From Syntrophomonas sp. UBA5314 (lineage in GTDB: Bacteria > Bacillota > Syntrophomonadia > Syntrophomonadales > Syntrophomonadaceae), in NCBI GenBank assembly GCA_002410325.1, contig DHRK01000008.1, forward strand, positions 1,322 through 25,104: DNA of 23,783 nt. Direction: 5' to 3'. Positions 14,811 through 23,031 of this stretch are shown here, in pieces. Made by a program: the position numbers and the translations under genes. How positions within the stretch are numbered: the stretch's first letter is position 1; each line of letters starts with the position of its first letter. The notes beneath the pieces were generated by a model. It was not told the DNA's origin, searched no databases, and saw only the letters and a program-made list of their open reading frames with translations.

Positions 14811-16014
14811 GTATTTCACCCCCTTTGTCCGATGCCAGTGCCGCCAGAACCGACCCGCGCACAATAATACCTTTAAGCCTGTTCTCATCGTCTACTACAG
14901 CCATAGGTAGTTTGCATTCGGCGATCACACCAAGGGTATCTTGAAGGGTTGTATTTTCCTTTACTATAGGGCCCTGGGACAGGGCAATGTCATGTAGATT
15001 GGAAATGCCTGCATTTCTGGCACTAACAGCACTATCTACGGTAATGATTCCTTGAAGGCGTTTACCCCTGTCCACAACAAACACACTGGATATGCCGTGT
15101 TCTTTCATTATCCTTAACGCGACGCTGGGGCCATCTCGCATGGTTATCAATGGTTGCGGTTTTTTCATTACATCACCGGCCAGAAGAACCTTGCTCCGGT
15201 CAACTCCCCGTACAAATTTGGCTACATAATCGTCAGCGGGAACAGTGGTGATTTCTTCCGGGGTTCCGACCTGCACCAGAGCCCCATCTCTAAGAAAGGC
15301 GATTCTATCTCCCAGTTTCAGCGCTTCGTTCAGATCATGAGTAATAAATACAATGGTCTTATGCACCTGCTGCTGTAGGCTTAGAAGCTCGTCTTGCATT
15401 TCTTCCCTGATTAACGGATCAAGGGCACTGAAGGCTTCGTCCATTAGAAGGATATCGGCTTCATTGACCAGAGCCCTGGCCAGACCAACGCGCTGTTTCA
15501 TTCCGCCGCTTAACTGCGACGGGTATTTATTTTCCCAACCTTTCAGGCCCACAAGTTCAAGAGTTTGCAGGGCTTTTGCTTCACGGTTTTTTTTAAGCAT
15601 ACCTTGCACCTCTAAACCGTATACAGTATTGTTTAGAACTGTACGGTGAGGCAGCAAGGCGAACTGCTGAAAAACCATAGCTGTTTTTTCCTGGCGGAAC
15701 CGGCGCAGGTCTTTAGCTTTGAGTCTGTTTATATCAATGCCATCAATAACAATACTTCCTACATTTGGCTCAATGAGTCGGTTGAGGCAGCGTAGAATAG
15801 TTGATTTACCGCTTCCCGATAACCCCATGATCACGAATATCTCACCTTGTTTTATCGTGAAATCGACATTGCTGATTGCTACCGTTTGTCCTGTTTCTCT
15901 CAGTATGTCGTCTTTATTCCTGCCTTTTTCAATTAAGAGATGGGCCTTTTCGGGATGGTTGCCGAATATTTTAATTAAGCCTCTTACAACAATATGCTCT
16001 GAAACGATTGACAT
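14803..16014 (-). CDS. opuAA: Glycine betaine-type ABC ATPase with tandem CBS domains (OpuAA/ProV)
   Basis: The 403-residue ATPase has the N-terminal extension typical of ProV/OpuAA. Walker A is GLSGSGKST (64-72), followed by Q-loop VFQQFALLPHRTV, signature LSGGMKQR and Walker B ILLMDEAFSALDP, with switch His in FITHD. From about residue 280 come two CBS domains (VMKKPQPLITMRDG... and ...VKENTTLQDTLG). CBS pairs gate OpuA on ionic strength in Lactococcus, and the OpuC ATPase CBS domain binds c-di-AMP in Listeria. Here that would give control at protein level as well as by the riboswitch upstream; c-di-AMP binding by this protein is inference. ATG 16014 has AGGAGG upstream with good spacing. 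It is the first gene of the operon. Confidence 0.94.
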   Translation of the reverse strand: MSIVSEHIVVRGLIKIFGNHPEKAHLLIEKGRNKDDILRETGQTVAISNVDFTIKQGEIFVIMGLSGSGKSTILRCLNRLIEPNVGSIVIDGIDINRLKAKDLRRFRQEKTAMVFQQFALLPHRTVLNNTVYGLEVQGMLKKNREAKALQTLELVGLKGWENKYPSQLSGGMKQRVGLARALVNEADILLMDEAFSALDPLIREEMQDELLSLQQQVHKTIVFITHDLNEALKLGDRIAFLRDGALVQVGTPEEITTVPADDYVAKFVRGVDRSKVLLAGDVMKKPQPLITMRDGPSVALRIMKEHGISSVFVVDRGKRLQGIITVDSAVSARNAGISNLHDIALSQGPIVKENTTLQDTLGVIAECKLPMAVVDDENRLKGIIVRGSVLAALASDKGGEILD

Positions 16015-16087
16015 TTTTCCTCCTAATACCTGCAGGCAAAACCAGTCCAGTTTCTTTATTCAATCAAAAACATTACCGGGGAACGAT

Positions 16088-16120
16088 AAAAAACAACCAA
16101 AGGAAAACCTCTGGCTGTTG
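16088..16120 (-). terminator. Rho-independent terminator in the opuA leader (expression platform)
   Basis: On the minus strand CCAGAGG-UUUU-CCUUUGG forms a 7-bp stem (one G-U pair), extended by CAA/UUG, and runs straight into UUGUUUUUU. It sits between the c-di-AMP aptamer and the opuAA start, where an off-switch terminator is expected. Confidence 0.85.
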
Positions 16121-16142
16121 ATATTAACCTTAGAGTTCCCTT

Positions 16143-16256
16143 GCTGGCGCTTGCGAAGTTAGCTGACGGGTTCGGGAAAAGGGAATACCCTACCTATAAA
16201 GGATTCACCCCACTGATGGTTCCCCCGCTCCTCCTAAAAGGAAGACTCAGCGCAAT
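16143..16256 (-). ncRNA. c-di-AMP riboswitch (ydaO/yuaA) upstream of the opuA operon
   Basis: The minus strand shows all conserved ydaO blocks: UUGCGCUGAG, a short stem (UCUUCC...GGAGGA), GCGGGGGAACC, GUGGGGUGAAUCC, UAGGGUAUUCCCU, CCCGAACCCGUCAGCUAAC and UUCGCAAGCGCC. The 3' UAACUU can pair with AGGUUA downstream (near 16125-16131), matching the alternative pairing in the aminomutase leader with changed bases, which hints at conserved structure. The strong terminator at 16088-16120 follows. High c-di-AMP is expected to reduce opuA expression. Confidence 0.95.
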
Positions 16257-16339
16257 TTGGCGTTTTCGGTTTGGTCTAATTCCTTATCAACTCTTCAAAA
16301 CGGCACCTCCTCTAATGCTATATCGATAGCATAAATAGG

Positions 16340-16455
16340 AATGAGATTATCTCATGAGAGCTCCCCGGCCTCGTAAGCCAAAATCTCATGATTTAAGCGT
16401 CACATAAATTCGACTTAAGCGGCTGAAACCACTTTCCGGGTTTTCACCAGGATTG
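16340..16455 (-). ncRNA. Second structured leader element upstream of the opuA riboswitch (copy C)
   Basis: Reading leftward, CCTGGT-GAAA-ACCCGG (16436-16451) is a GNRA hairpin with one mismatch. A hairpin UUAAGUC...GAC(G)CUUAA follows, then at 70 bases GGCU-UACGAGGCCGGGG-AGCU (16359-16379). This last hairpin is enclosed by a perfect 8-bp helix TCATGAGA/TCTCATGA. A further hairpin GAGA-TAA-TCTC comes next, then ATGCTAT-CGAT-ATAGCAT and AGGAGGTG-N2-GTTTT before the c-di-AMP aptamer. The order, spacing and loop sequence match copies A (trkA) and B (aminomutase), while stem sequences differ. Confidence 0.65.
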
Positions 16456-16853
16456 CTATAACCGAATTAGTAATGGCCATCTCCTAAATTATGTAATATG
16501 ATAGACGTCAAATGTGGCACAATTAGGGCAATAAGTTGTGAATTAAATCACAATCAAAGTTCTTTTCTCAGAGAAATACCCTATTAATGCCACATTTGAA
16601 TTATATATTAATAGCAATCATCTTGAAAATTTAGGGTTACGCTTATTAATCCTGTCTCGGTCAAGTAATCAAGATTCCCCCAAATAGCAATTTTGGCTGT
16701 TAATATTGCATTACCATGTGAAAAATATGGCAATTAAGTCTATGAACAATTGATCAATATGGGGAGACATTTGAATTTCATAACACATTTTTGCCGTATT
16801 CCTGTTTTATACTAATTCAAACGACCAAGTACACAGGTTGAGGAGCGTTGGAT
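16456..16853. other. Divergent control region between opuA and the two-component system
   Basis: This 400-base AT-rich gap has no gene. It holds a 12-bp inverted repeat pair, TCAAATGTGGCA (16508-16519) and TGCCACATTTGA (16588-16599), and a Crp/Fnr-like palindrome between them (16536-16553). A weaker copy AAATATGGCAATTAAG lies at 16724-16739. A -10-like TATACT (16808-16813) precedes the response regulator, without a convincing -35 box. Confidence 0.6.
16536..16553. promoter_or_regulatory. Crp/Fnr-family binding site candidate
   Basis: TTGTGA-N6-TCACAA has perfect 6-base arms and the TGTGA-N6-TCACA spacing of Crp-type sites. It lies in the divergent gap, about 85 bases upstream of opuA leader copy C. 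Confidence 0.55.
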
Positions 16854-17549
16854 TTGAGCACCATATTTGTGGTCGATGATGAAGAAAATATCCGCCTGTT
16901 AATATCCCAATATCTTAAAATTGAGGGATTCACGGTAGAATCTTTCGCAACCGTGGATGAATTGTCAGGGCGTCTGGAGTCTGGGTATCCGGATATGTTC
17001 ATTCTCGATATCATGTTGCCCGGCCAGAATGGTTTGGAGTTTTGCAAGGAAATACGTGAGAAGAGCGCCGTACCTATCATTTTTATTTCCGCTCGCAGAA
17101 AAGCACTGGATAGGATCACTGGCTTGGAAATCGGGGGGGATGATTATCTTTCCAAACCTTTCAGCCCTCGGGAGCTCATTGCCCGGGTGCGCTCCGTTCT
17201 CAGGCGCACAATGGTATCTTCTACCCCGCAAAAATCGGTTCAAGTTGGCAATTTAAAATTGATAATGGGGGATCGTTTGATCCTTATTGACGATCAGGAG
17301 TTTGCTGTCACCACCAAGGAATATGAATTGCTGGCCTTGTTGGTTCAAAACCCTCAGCGTACCTTCAACCGTCAAGAACTGCTGGACCGGGTATGGGGTT
17401 ATGATTATGATGGAAGTGATCGAGCCGTAGATGACCTGGTAAAACGGTTGCGCAAAAAGCTTAAAGAAAGTGGTTCAACCACCAATGTTCAGACTATATG
17501 GGGTTATGGGTACCGGTTAGATGGTCAAGTTCAAAAGCATATCCAGTAA
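16854..17549 (+). CDS. OmpR/PhoB-family response regulator
   Basis: The protein has about 231 residues. The receiver domain (1-120) shows the acidic pair Asp8-Asp9 (VVDDEEN), phospho-acceptor Asp52 (FILDIMLPG), the switch position in FISAR and Lys101 (SKPFSP). The C-terminal winged-helix DNA-binding domain (about 130-230) ends in the typical VQTIWGYGYRL. I start at TTG 16854 since GAGGAG (16840-16845) is eight bases upstream; an in-frame TTG at 16848 is only two bases away. It overlaps the histidine kinase gene by 29 bases. Target genes are unknown; its place divergent from opuA suggests osmotic or envelope control, as inference. Confidence 0.93.
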   Translation: MSTIFVVDDEENIRLLISQYLKIEGFTVESFATVDELSGRLESGYPDMFILDIMLPGQNGLEFCKEIREKSAVPIIFISARRKALDRITGLEIGGDDYLSKPFSPRELIARVRSVLRRTMVSSTPQKSVQVGNLKLIMGDRLILIDDQEFAVTTKEYELLALLVQNPQRTFNRQELLDRVWGYDYDGSDRAVDDLVKRLRKKLKESGSTTNVQTIWGYGYRLDGQVQKHIQ

Positions 17550-18912
17550 AATCTTAATAAGTTATTTAGGTGTGGTAATATTTACCTTTATGATAACCGC
17601 CCTGGCTTTTTATCCAATTCTGGTCGGGATGTTGGAAAAGCGCGCGGAAATAGGTCTTCAGAAACAGGCCTGGGAGATCGCTTACACTATCGGCTCTGGT
17701 TCAGCGCTGGCTCAGGAGCATAATCTTCCTTTAACCATTTTGTTGTTGGGCCGTTCGGTTGAAAGCGACTATCTGTGGATTGACTACGATGACACCATAG
17801 CTCTAAGCAGCAGACCGGATCTTTACCCGCTCGGACAATCTTTAGCAATGCTGCCCGCCCTGCGCCAGGACAGTGACTTTAACCGGAACAAGGCCAATAT
17901 TTACAAAACCGAGAACTTTTTAGCGGCGGAAGTGCCCGCCGGCGGGGGAGGTACTGTGCTGACCTTTGTGTCGATGGGCACCCTCCAGGCCATGTATCGG
18001 GAAACTCTGGTTACCATTTTGGCCAGCCTCGCAGCCGCCTTGCTGGTTGCTCTTATTATTGCGTATTTCCTGATCCGATACCTGGTAAAACCCCTCCGAA
18101 CGCTTGAAGATTATGCCCGGGCAGTGGGCAACCGGCAATTTGACACTCGTCTGGAGGTAAAATCGAACGATGAACTGGCCAAATTGGCCATGGCCTTTAA
18201 CCAGATGTCCGAACGCTTAAAAAGCTATGATGAAGGCAGGCAGCGCTTCTTTCAAAACGCTTCCCATGAAATGAAAACACCGCTTATGAGCATAAACGGG
18301 TATGCCGAAGGAATCAGAGACGGAGTGTTTACCGGACCGGCGCTGAATAATGCCCTGGATATCATCCATAAAGAAAGCCTGCGCCTGAGAAATACGGTTG
18401 AAAACATGATTGATATTACCATACTGGATCAGCCGCACAACAAATATTTCCTGCCCAACGATTTGTCTTACATCATTGAACAGGCCATTGAAACCGTAGG
18501 GGGCTACGCCCTGGAAAGAAAAATAGAAGTTAGCGTACAGTTTGAAGCCAACACCTGGGTGGCAGGGGATTGGGACCAGCTCCACAGCCTCTTCGTCAAT
18601 CTTTTGTCGAACGGCATCAGACATGCCAGGACTTGCGTGCTGGTCAAGGCGTCGAGTATCAATAATGGGACTCAAGTGCTGCTAAGCGTTCAAGATGATG
18701 GAGCCGGTTTTACGCCGGAAGACTTTCAGCACGCTTTCGACTACTTCTATACCGGGGCCAAAGGGGGCTCGGGCCTGGGCCTTACCATTGTCAAGAAAAT
18801 AGTTGAAGAGCATGCCGGCACCATTAGCATTAGTAATGCAGATGACGGAGGCGCCATAGTAGAAATTATCATGCCGGCCACTTCACCGCCGGAGTCGGTA
18901 GAGGCTCATTAA
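17521..18912 (+). CDS. Membrane sensor histidine kinase
   Basis: The 463-residue protein has TM1 at about 8-32, an extracytoplasmic sensor region of about 130 residues, and TM2 at about 163-187. A HAMP domain follows (about 188-240), then a HisKA dimerisation domain with phospho-acceptor His249 in NASHEMKTPL and an HATPase domain. The N box is FVNLLSNGIRHA, G1 is QDDGAGF and G2 is GGSGLGLTIV. All catalytic motifs are present. ATG 17521 lies inside the end of the response regulator gene with only a weak GGTTAG ribosome site, so translation is probably coupled. The sensor region has no motif I recognise, so the stimulus is unknown. The stop lies only 28 bases from the convergent slipin stop. 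Confidence 0.93.
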   Translation: MVKFKSISSKILISYLGVVIFTFMITALAFYPILVGMLEKRAEIGLQKQAWEIAYTIGSGSALAQEHNLPLTILLLGRSVESDYLWIDYDDTIALSSRPDLYPLGQSLAMLPALRQDSDFNRNKANIYKTENFLAAEVPAGGGGTVLTFVSMGTLQAMYRETLVTILASLAAALLVALIIAYFLIRYLVKPLRTLEDYARAVGNRQFDTRLEVKSNDELAKLAMAFNQMSERLKSYDEGRQRFFQNASHEMKTPLMSINGYAEGIRDGVFTGPALNNALDIIHKESLRLRNTVENMIDITILDQPHNKYFLPNDLSYIIEQAIETVGGYALERKIEVSVQFEANTWVAGDWDQLHSLFVNLLSNGIRHARTCVLVKASSINNGTQVLLSVQDDGAGFTPEDFQHAFDYFYTGAKGGSGLGLTIVKKIVEEHAGTISISNADDGGAIVEIIMPATSPPESVEAH

Positions 18913-18940
18913 TACTGCGACTGTGCGGTCTGAACCTGCT

Positions 18941-19699
18941 CTATTGAATGTTGGGCAACAGCTGCCTTAACTCCATGGGCAGCGGAAAGAGAATCGTCGT
19001 GTTCTGCGTATTGGATAGTTCTGAAAGAGAACGAAGCATACGAACCGAAAGCGCGCCCGGACTGCGAGCCAGGATCTCAGCGGCATTGGCAAGTTCTTCT
19101 GCTGCCTGGCGCTCCCCTTCAGCTTGAATTATCGCTGCCCGGCGAATACGCTCCGCTTCTGCCTGCCGGGCAATCGCACGGTGCATTTCCTGGGGCAAAG
19201 TTACATCTTTGATTTCCACGGCGGTAACTTTAATTCCCCATGGATCAGTAGCTGCATCGACAATATTTTGAATGGTCTCGTTTAATTTATCCCGCTGGGA
19301 CAAGAGTTCATCCAAATCGGCAGTGCCGGTTACGCTGCGCAGAGTTGTTTGGGCCAGTTGATTGGTAGCTTCATGGAAATGCTCCACATTTACTACCGCT
19401 CTATCCGCTTCCACCACCCGGTAATAAAGCACCGCATTGACTTTGCAGGTAACATTATCGCGGGTTATCACTTCCTGGGGAGGCACGTCAAATACAATAG
19501 TGCGTAGCGACATCCTTACATAGCGGTCGATAAAGGGGATAATAAAAACCAGTCCCGGGCCGCGCACCCCTACCAGCCGGCCCAACCGAAACACAACCGC
19601 CCGTTCGTATTCAGCCAGAATTTTTACTGCCATTGTCAACAAGATTACCAGTAACAGTATAATTACCGACCAGCTTATTAAAGAACCTGTAGCTCCCAA
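18941..19699 (-). CDS. Slipin (stomatin-like SPFH-domain membrane protein)
   Basis: The 252-residue protein has one N-terminal membrane helix (about 8-30), an SPFH/band-7 domain starting at EYERAVVFRLGRLVG, and an alpha-helical coiled segment rich in Ala/Glu/Arg (AIARQAEAERIRRAAIIQAEGERQA). It ends with a short LRSLSELS...LFPLPMELRQLL tail. TTG 19699 is the start: AAAGGAGG sits seven bases upstream and overlaps the nfeD stop, 13 bases away. Slipins form rings or scaffolds in the membrane and are paired with NfeD proteases across bacteria and archaea; in Pyrococcus the protease cleaves the slipin C-terminus. Same gene pair and order are seen here. Confidence 0.93.
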   Translation of the reverse strand: MGATGSLISWSVIILLLVILLTMAVKILAEYERAVVFRLGRLVGVRGPGLVFIIPFIDRYVRMSLRTIVFDVPPQEVITRDNVTCKVNAVLYYRVVEADRAVVNVEHFHEATNQLAQTTLRSVTGTADLDELLSQRDKLNETIQNIVDAATDPWGIKVTAVEIKDVTLPQEMHRAIARQAEAERIRRAAIIQAEGERQAAEELANAAEILARSPGALSVRMLRSLSELSNTQNTTILFPLPMELRQLLPNIQ

Positions 19700-19712
19700 G
19701 TATATTCCTCCT

Positions 19713-21047
19713 TTATTTGTCTTTGGGCTTTACTTCTTCTACTTTAAGTTCAAGGCCTTGCTTTTTTATGATCTTAACCGGGCTTCCCCTGGGAATAGTA
19801 TGTTCATCTTCAGCGCTGGCTCGCCAGATTTCGCCCTGAACCTGGACAAGCCCCCGGGGATTCAAATCTTGCATAACTATACCACTCTGCTGGTTTAATT
19901 CATGCTCACCGTGAACTGGAGCAGATCGGCGCAGCTTCCAGACGCCTCTGAGGATTATGAGCAGAAGGCCGGCTCCGATCACACCTATACCCAGGGCCAT
20001 GGTACGGAATGAAGACCACCAGGAAAACGGAAGCAAGGGCTCGACCGGGAAAAGCACGATTCCCAGGATAATGCTGGCGATGCCGCCCACTCCTAGAATT
20101 CCCCAGGTAGGAGTATGGGCCTCGGCAATTAGAAGTGCCAGGCCGAGTATAATCAATAGCCCTGCAGTCAAGTTGATCTCAAATAGACCGATCCCGTAAA
20201 GACCCAGGATCAAACAGATCGAGCCAAGAATCTCGGGCAGTAAAAAGCCGGGTGAATGGAAGGCAAAGATCAGCCCGTAAAGGCCGAGCAAAATGAGAAG
20301 CATGGCCAGCATGGGATTACTGATACCGTGAATAAGACTTTCTTTCAAATTCATATTCAGGTTTTGAAAATTGGCGTTGGCAGTTTGCAGTACCATTTCG
20401 CCGTCGACGATCTGCACCTTTCTTCCGTTCAACATGGCGATCAGGTCATTTAAATCTGAGGCTTCTATATCAATGATTCCCCGGTTAAAAGCATCCCGGT
20501 TGCTTAAACTCAAATTATCGCTTACAAAACTGCCCGCCAGGTCCGCGGGCCGGTTTCTTTGCTGAGCGATACTCTTCATATGCTCGGTCATAATATTGAT
20601 CGTCTTTTCATCGGCCGCCTGATATTTTCCCAGGCTGCTGACCCGAACCGGCATGGCGGCACCGCAGGTGGTTCCCGGAGCCATGGCGGCCAGGTGGCCG
20701 CTCAATAGAATAAAAGTTCCGGCCGAAGCTGAAATAGCTCCCCGGGGAGTAACATAGGTAATAACCGGCACCCGGGAGGCGTTGATAATCTTAACAATAT
20801 CTAAAGTCGAAGAAACCAGCCCTCCCGGGGTGTCAAGCATGATAATAACGGCCCGGGCCTGGTTGCTCTCGGCCGTCTCTACGGCCCGGTCAATGTAGGC
20901 AGCGGTTCCCGGGGTAACCGTATCATTTATCCGGGTGATATAAATCAGTGATTCCTGACTGGCAGACGGAACAGGTCCGGGCGTGATCGTAAACAGGAGA
21001 ACAGTAAATAAAGAACAAAGCAAAGACCTTCTCATCTGCATTGACAT
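19713..21047 (-). CDS. nfeD: NfeD-family membrane serine protease (ClpP-class domain plus NfeD domain)
   Basis: The 444-residue protein starts with a signal peptide or anchor (about 6-30). A ClpP-like serine protease domain follows (about 35-240) with TPGG near 73-76, the probable nucleophile Ser108 in SASAGTF and probable base Lys148 (ADEKT), spaced 40 residues, close to the Ser-Lys dyad of Pyrococcus 1510-N. After about residue 245 come four or so membrane helices and a C-terminal OB-like domain (QGEIWRASAEDEHTIPRGSPVKI), making this the long NfeD1b form. I start at ATG 21047, which has AAAGGGGAT upstream; the frame is open to ATG 21092 but there is no better ribosome site. It lies directly ahead of its partner slipin. 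The pair is linked to membrane quality control; no specific substrate is known here. Confidence 0.92.
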   Translation of the reverse strand: MSMQMRRSLLCSLFTVLLFTITPGPVPSASQESLIYITRINDTVTPGTAAYIDRAVETAESNQARAVIIMLDTPGGLVSSTLDIVKIINASRVPVITYVTPRGAISASAGTFILLSGHLAAMAPGTTCGAAMPVRVSSLGKYQAADEKTINIMTEHMKSIAQQRNRPADLAGSFVSDNLSLSNRDAFNRGIIDIEASDLNDLIAMLNGRKVQIVDGEMVLQTANANFQNLNMNLKESLIHGISNPMLAMLLILLGLYGLIFAFHSPGFLLPEILGSICLILGLYGIGLFEINLTAGLLIILGLALLIAEAHTPTWGILGVGGIASIILGIVLFPVEPLLPFSWWSSFRTMALGIGVIGAGLLLIILRGVWKLRRSAPVHGEHELNQQSGIVMQDLNPRGLVQVQGEIWRASAEDEHTIPRGSPVKIIKKQGLELKVEEVKPKDK

Positions 21048-21199
21048 ATCCAAAATCCCCTTTCTGCTCTTAATATGCCAACCTGGGATCAATCTATACC
21101 GGCACTTCTGTTTTGCTAGATACGAATGCGGTAAAATAACAGATGATAAAATGAGGTCAGGTCTTTAAGAAAAACGTTTTCTAAACTGCCCTTAACCTG

Positions 21200-22858
21200 A
21201 TGCGAATCAAGAAGCAAAAAGATTTTTACGAGATTGTTGGGGACCAGCTAATGTTTACTACGTTTGAGGGCATTATTCATAAACGGCGCTTCAAAGTGCG
21301 CCTTTTTTTCGAGGGCATCTTAACTGGCTTAATAACTGGGTTGGTAGTCGTACTATTCCGCTATTTACTACAACTGAGCGCTTTCGGACTGGAACGGCTC
21401 TATGCATTTCTGGGATCGCATTCATTATGGTGGACCGGACTGTGGATTGTCATACTCTCTGTAGTTGCCTGGATTATCGGTAGAATTATCCGGTATGAGC
21501 CGATGGTGAGCGGGAGCGGAATCCCCCAGGTGAAAGGCGCGGTGCTCAGGCAGTTAAATATGCAATGGCTAAAAGTCCTGGTATGCAAATTTGTCGGTGG
21601 AGTGCTGGCCATAGGTGCTGGGATGTCGCTGGGAAGAGAAGGACCTTCTATACAACTGGGTGCAGTTGTTGGGCAGGGTGTAAACAGTCTACTGGGCGGA
21701 ATTCCGGTGAAAGAAAGGATCCTTATAACCAGCGGAGCCAGCGCCGGGCTGGCAGCGGCTTTTAATGCTCCTCTGGCCGGGGTGGTTTTTTCCCTGGAGG
21801 AACTGCATAAAAACTTTTCTCCCCCAGTCTTGCTGTCAGCTATGGCGGCATCGCTGACAGCTGATTATGTTTCCAAAAACTTTTTTGGCATAAGGCCGAT
21901 CTTTGACTTTCATACTTTACCAGTGTTCCCCATGAAATACTTTCCTCTCCTAATCCTGCTGGGAGTTGTCGTTGGTTTATTTGGAGTAGTTTTTAACCGA
22001 TCTTTGATCAAATCTCTAAATATTTACACCAAGCAAAAGATAGTGCCGAAAAGTATGATAGTGTTGATTCCGCTGCTGCTTACCATACCGGTAGGTTTCT
22101 GGATTCCCCAGGCACTCGGAGGAGGCCAGGAGCTTATTCAAGGTATTCACAACCATCAATATCCTCTCATGATACTGTCATTGCTTTTAATAACCAAATT
22201 TGGACTGACCATGGTCAGTTATGGTACGGGAGCCCCGGGGGGAATCTTTATGCCCATGCTGGTAATCGGGGCTTTGACTGGTGGGGTTTTCAGCGGTGTC
22301 ATAGAAACGATCTGGCATATAGACCCTTCTTTTAGCAACAACTTTGTAGTTTTTGCCATGGCCGCTTATTTTACGGCTGTAGTAAAGGCGCCCATTACCG
22401 GCAGTATCCTTATAACCGAGATGACTGGTTCCTTTGAGCACCTTCCGGCTCTTATAACCGTATCCATGACTGCCTATATTGTGGCGGATTTACTGAAGTC
22501 CCAAGCAGTTTATGACCAGTTGCTGGGTCGGATACTGGCTAAAGAAAGAGGAGGTTACCCGGATAAAACCTCGAACAGCAATACCCTGTTGGAAGTGACA
22601 GTGAATATGGGGTCGTATCTGGAAGGCAAAATGATTAAAGACGTGGAGTGGCCCCGAAACTGCCTTTTGGTCAATATAAAAAGGGGAGAAAACCATGTAA
22701 TACCGGGGGGAGATACCCTGATTCTGGCAGGGGATTATCTAAACATACTGACCGGTGAAACACACGCCCTTAAAGTAAAGAGGCGCCTGCTACAAATGGC
22801 CGGGTATAGCCAGGTAGAACAAGTTATCAAGGACCAGAATACGGGGCTTACAAGTTAG
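21200..22858 (+). CDS. ClC-family chloride transporter with C-terminal TrkA-C (RCK_C) domain
   Basis: The 552-residue protein has the ClC membrane fold with all signature segments: GSGIPQ (about 104), GREGPS (about 145) with the gating Glu, and GxGAPGGIFMP (about 345). The LEELHKNF stretch (about 200) matches the EE of CLC-ec1, including the internal proton Glu203 position. Both glutamates suggest a 2Cl-/H+ exchanger rather than a channel. Residues about 460-535 form a TrkA-C/RCK_C domain (LEVTVNMGSYLEGKMIKDVEWP...GDTLILAGD). RCK_C domains bind small ligands, c-di-AMP among them in K+ transporters, so this could be another c-di-AMP output; that is inference. ATG 21200 has no good ribosome site; ATG 21251, with GGGGA seven bases upstream, is an alternative start. 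It is divergent from nfeD. Confidence 0.93.
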   Translation: MRIKKQKDFYEIVGDQLMFTTFEGIIHKRRFKVRLFFEGILTGLITGLVVVLFRYLLQLSAFGLERLYAFLGSHSLWWTGLWIVILSVVAWIIGRIIRYEPMVSGSGIPQVKGAVLRQLNMQWLKVLVCKFVGGVLAIGAGMSLGREGPSIQLGAVVGQGVNSLLGGIPVKERILITSGASAGLAAAFNAPLAGVVFSLEELHKNFSPPVLLSAMAASLTADYVSKNFFGIRPIFDFHTLPVFPMKYFPLLILLGVVVGLFGVVFNRSLIKSLNIYTKQKIVPKSMIVLIPLLLTIPVGFWIPQALGGGQELIQGIHNHQYPLMILSLLLITKFGLTMVSYGTGAPGGIFMPMLVIGALTGGVFSGVIETIWHIDPSFSNNFVVFAMAAYFTAVVKAPITGSILITEMTGSFEHLPALITVSMTAYIVADLLKSQAVYDQLLGRILAKERGGYPDKTSNSNTLLEVTVNMGSYLEGKMIKDVEWPRNCLLVNIKRGENHVIPGGDTLILAGDYLNILTGETHALKVKRRLLQMAGYSQVEQVIKDQNTGLTS

Positions 22859-23031
22859 TTAAAATTCTTATACAAATTTTAAATCCATTGCATTTCTTTT
22901 CCTTTCAGCCGTTTCTAATAAGTATCCAACTGTAACACATTGATTCCGGCGCCATAAGATATTAAAAAGATTCACAGTTTGTTTGCTAAAAAGCGTGCTT
23001 TTAGCCACTGTCAAGAAAGGAGAAAAAAGCA
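22859..23031. other. Short gap after the ClC gene
   Basis: The gap contains a near-perfect hairpin GCTAAAAAGC-GT-GCTTTTAGC (22985-23005) about 27 bases before the next start. No U-run follows it, so it is not a standard terminator. No promoter is convincing. Confidence 0.35.

Noticed and set aside
16511..16531. Sigma-54 promoter (TGGCAC-N5-GGGCA)
   Set aside because: The GG/GC spacing fits loosely, but the sister copy at 12951 would point into the antisense of opuAC and the -12 box is poor. A shared leftward operator explains both copies better.
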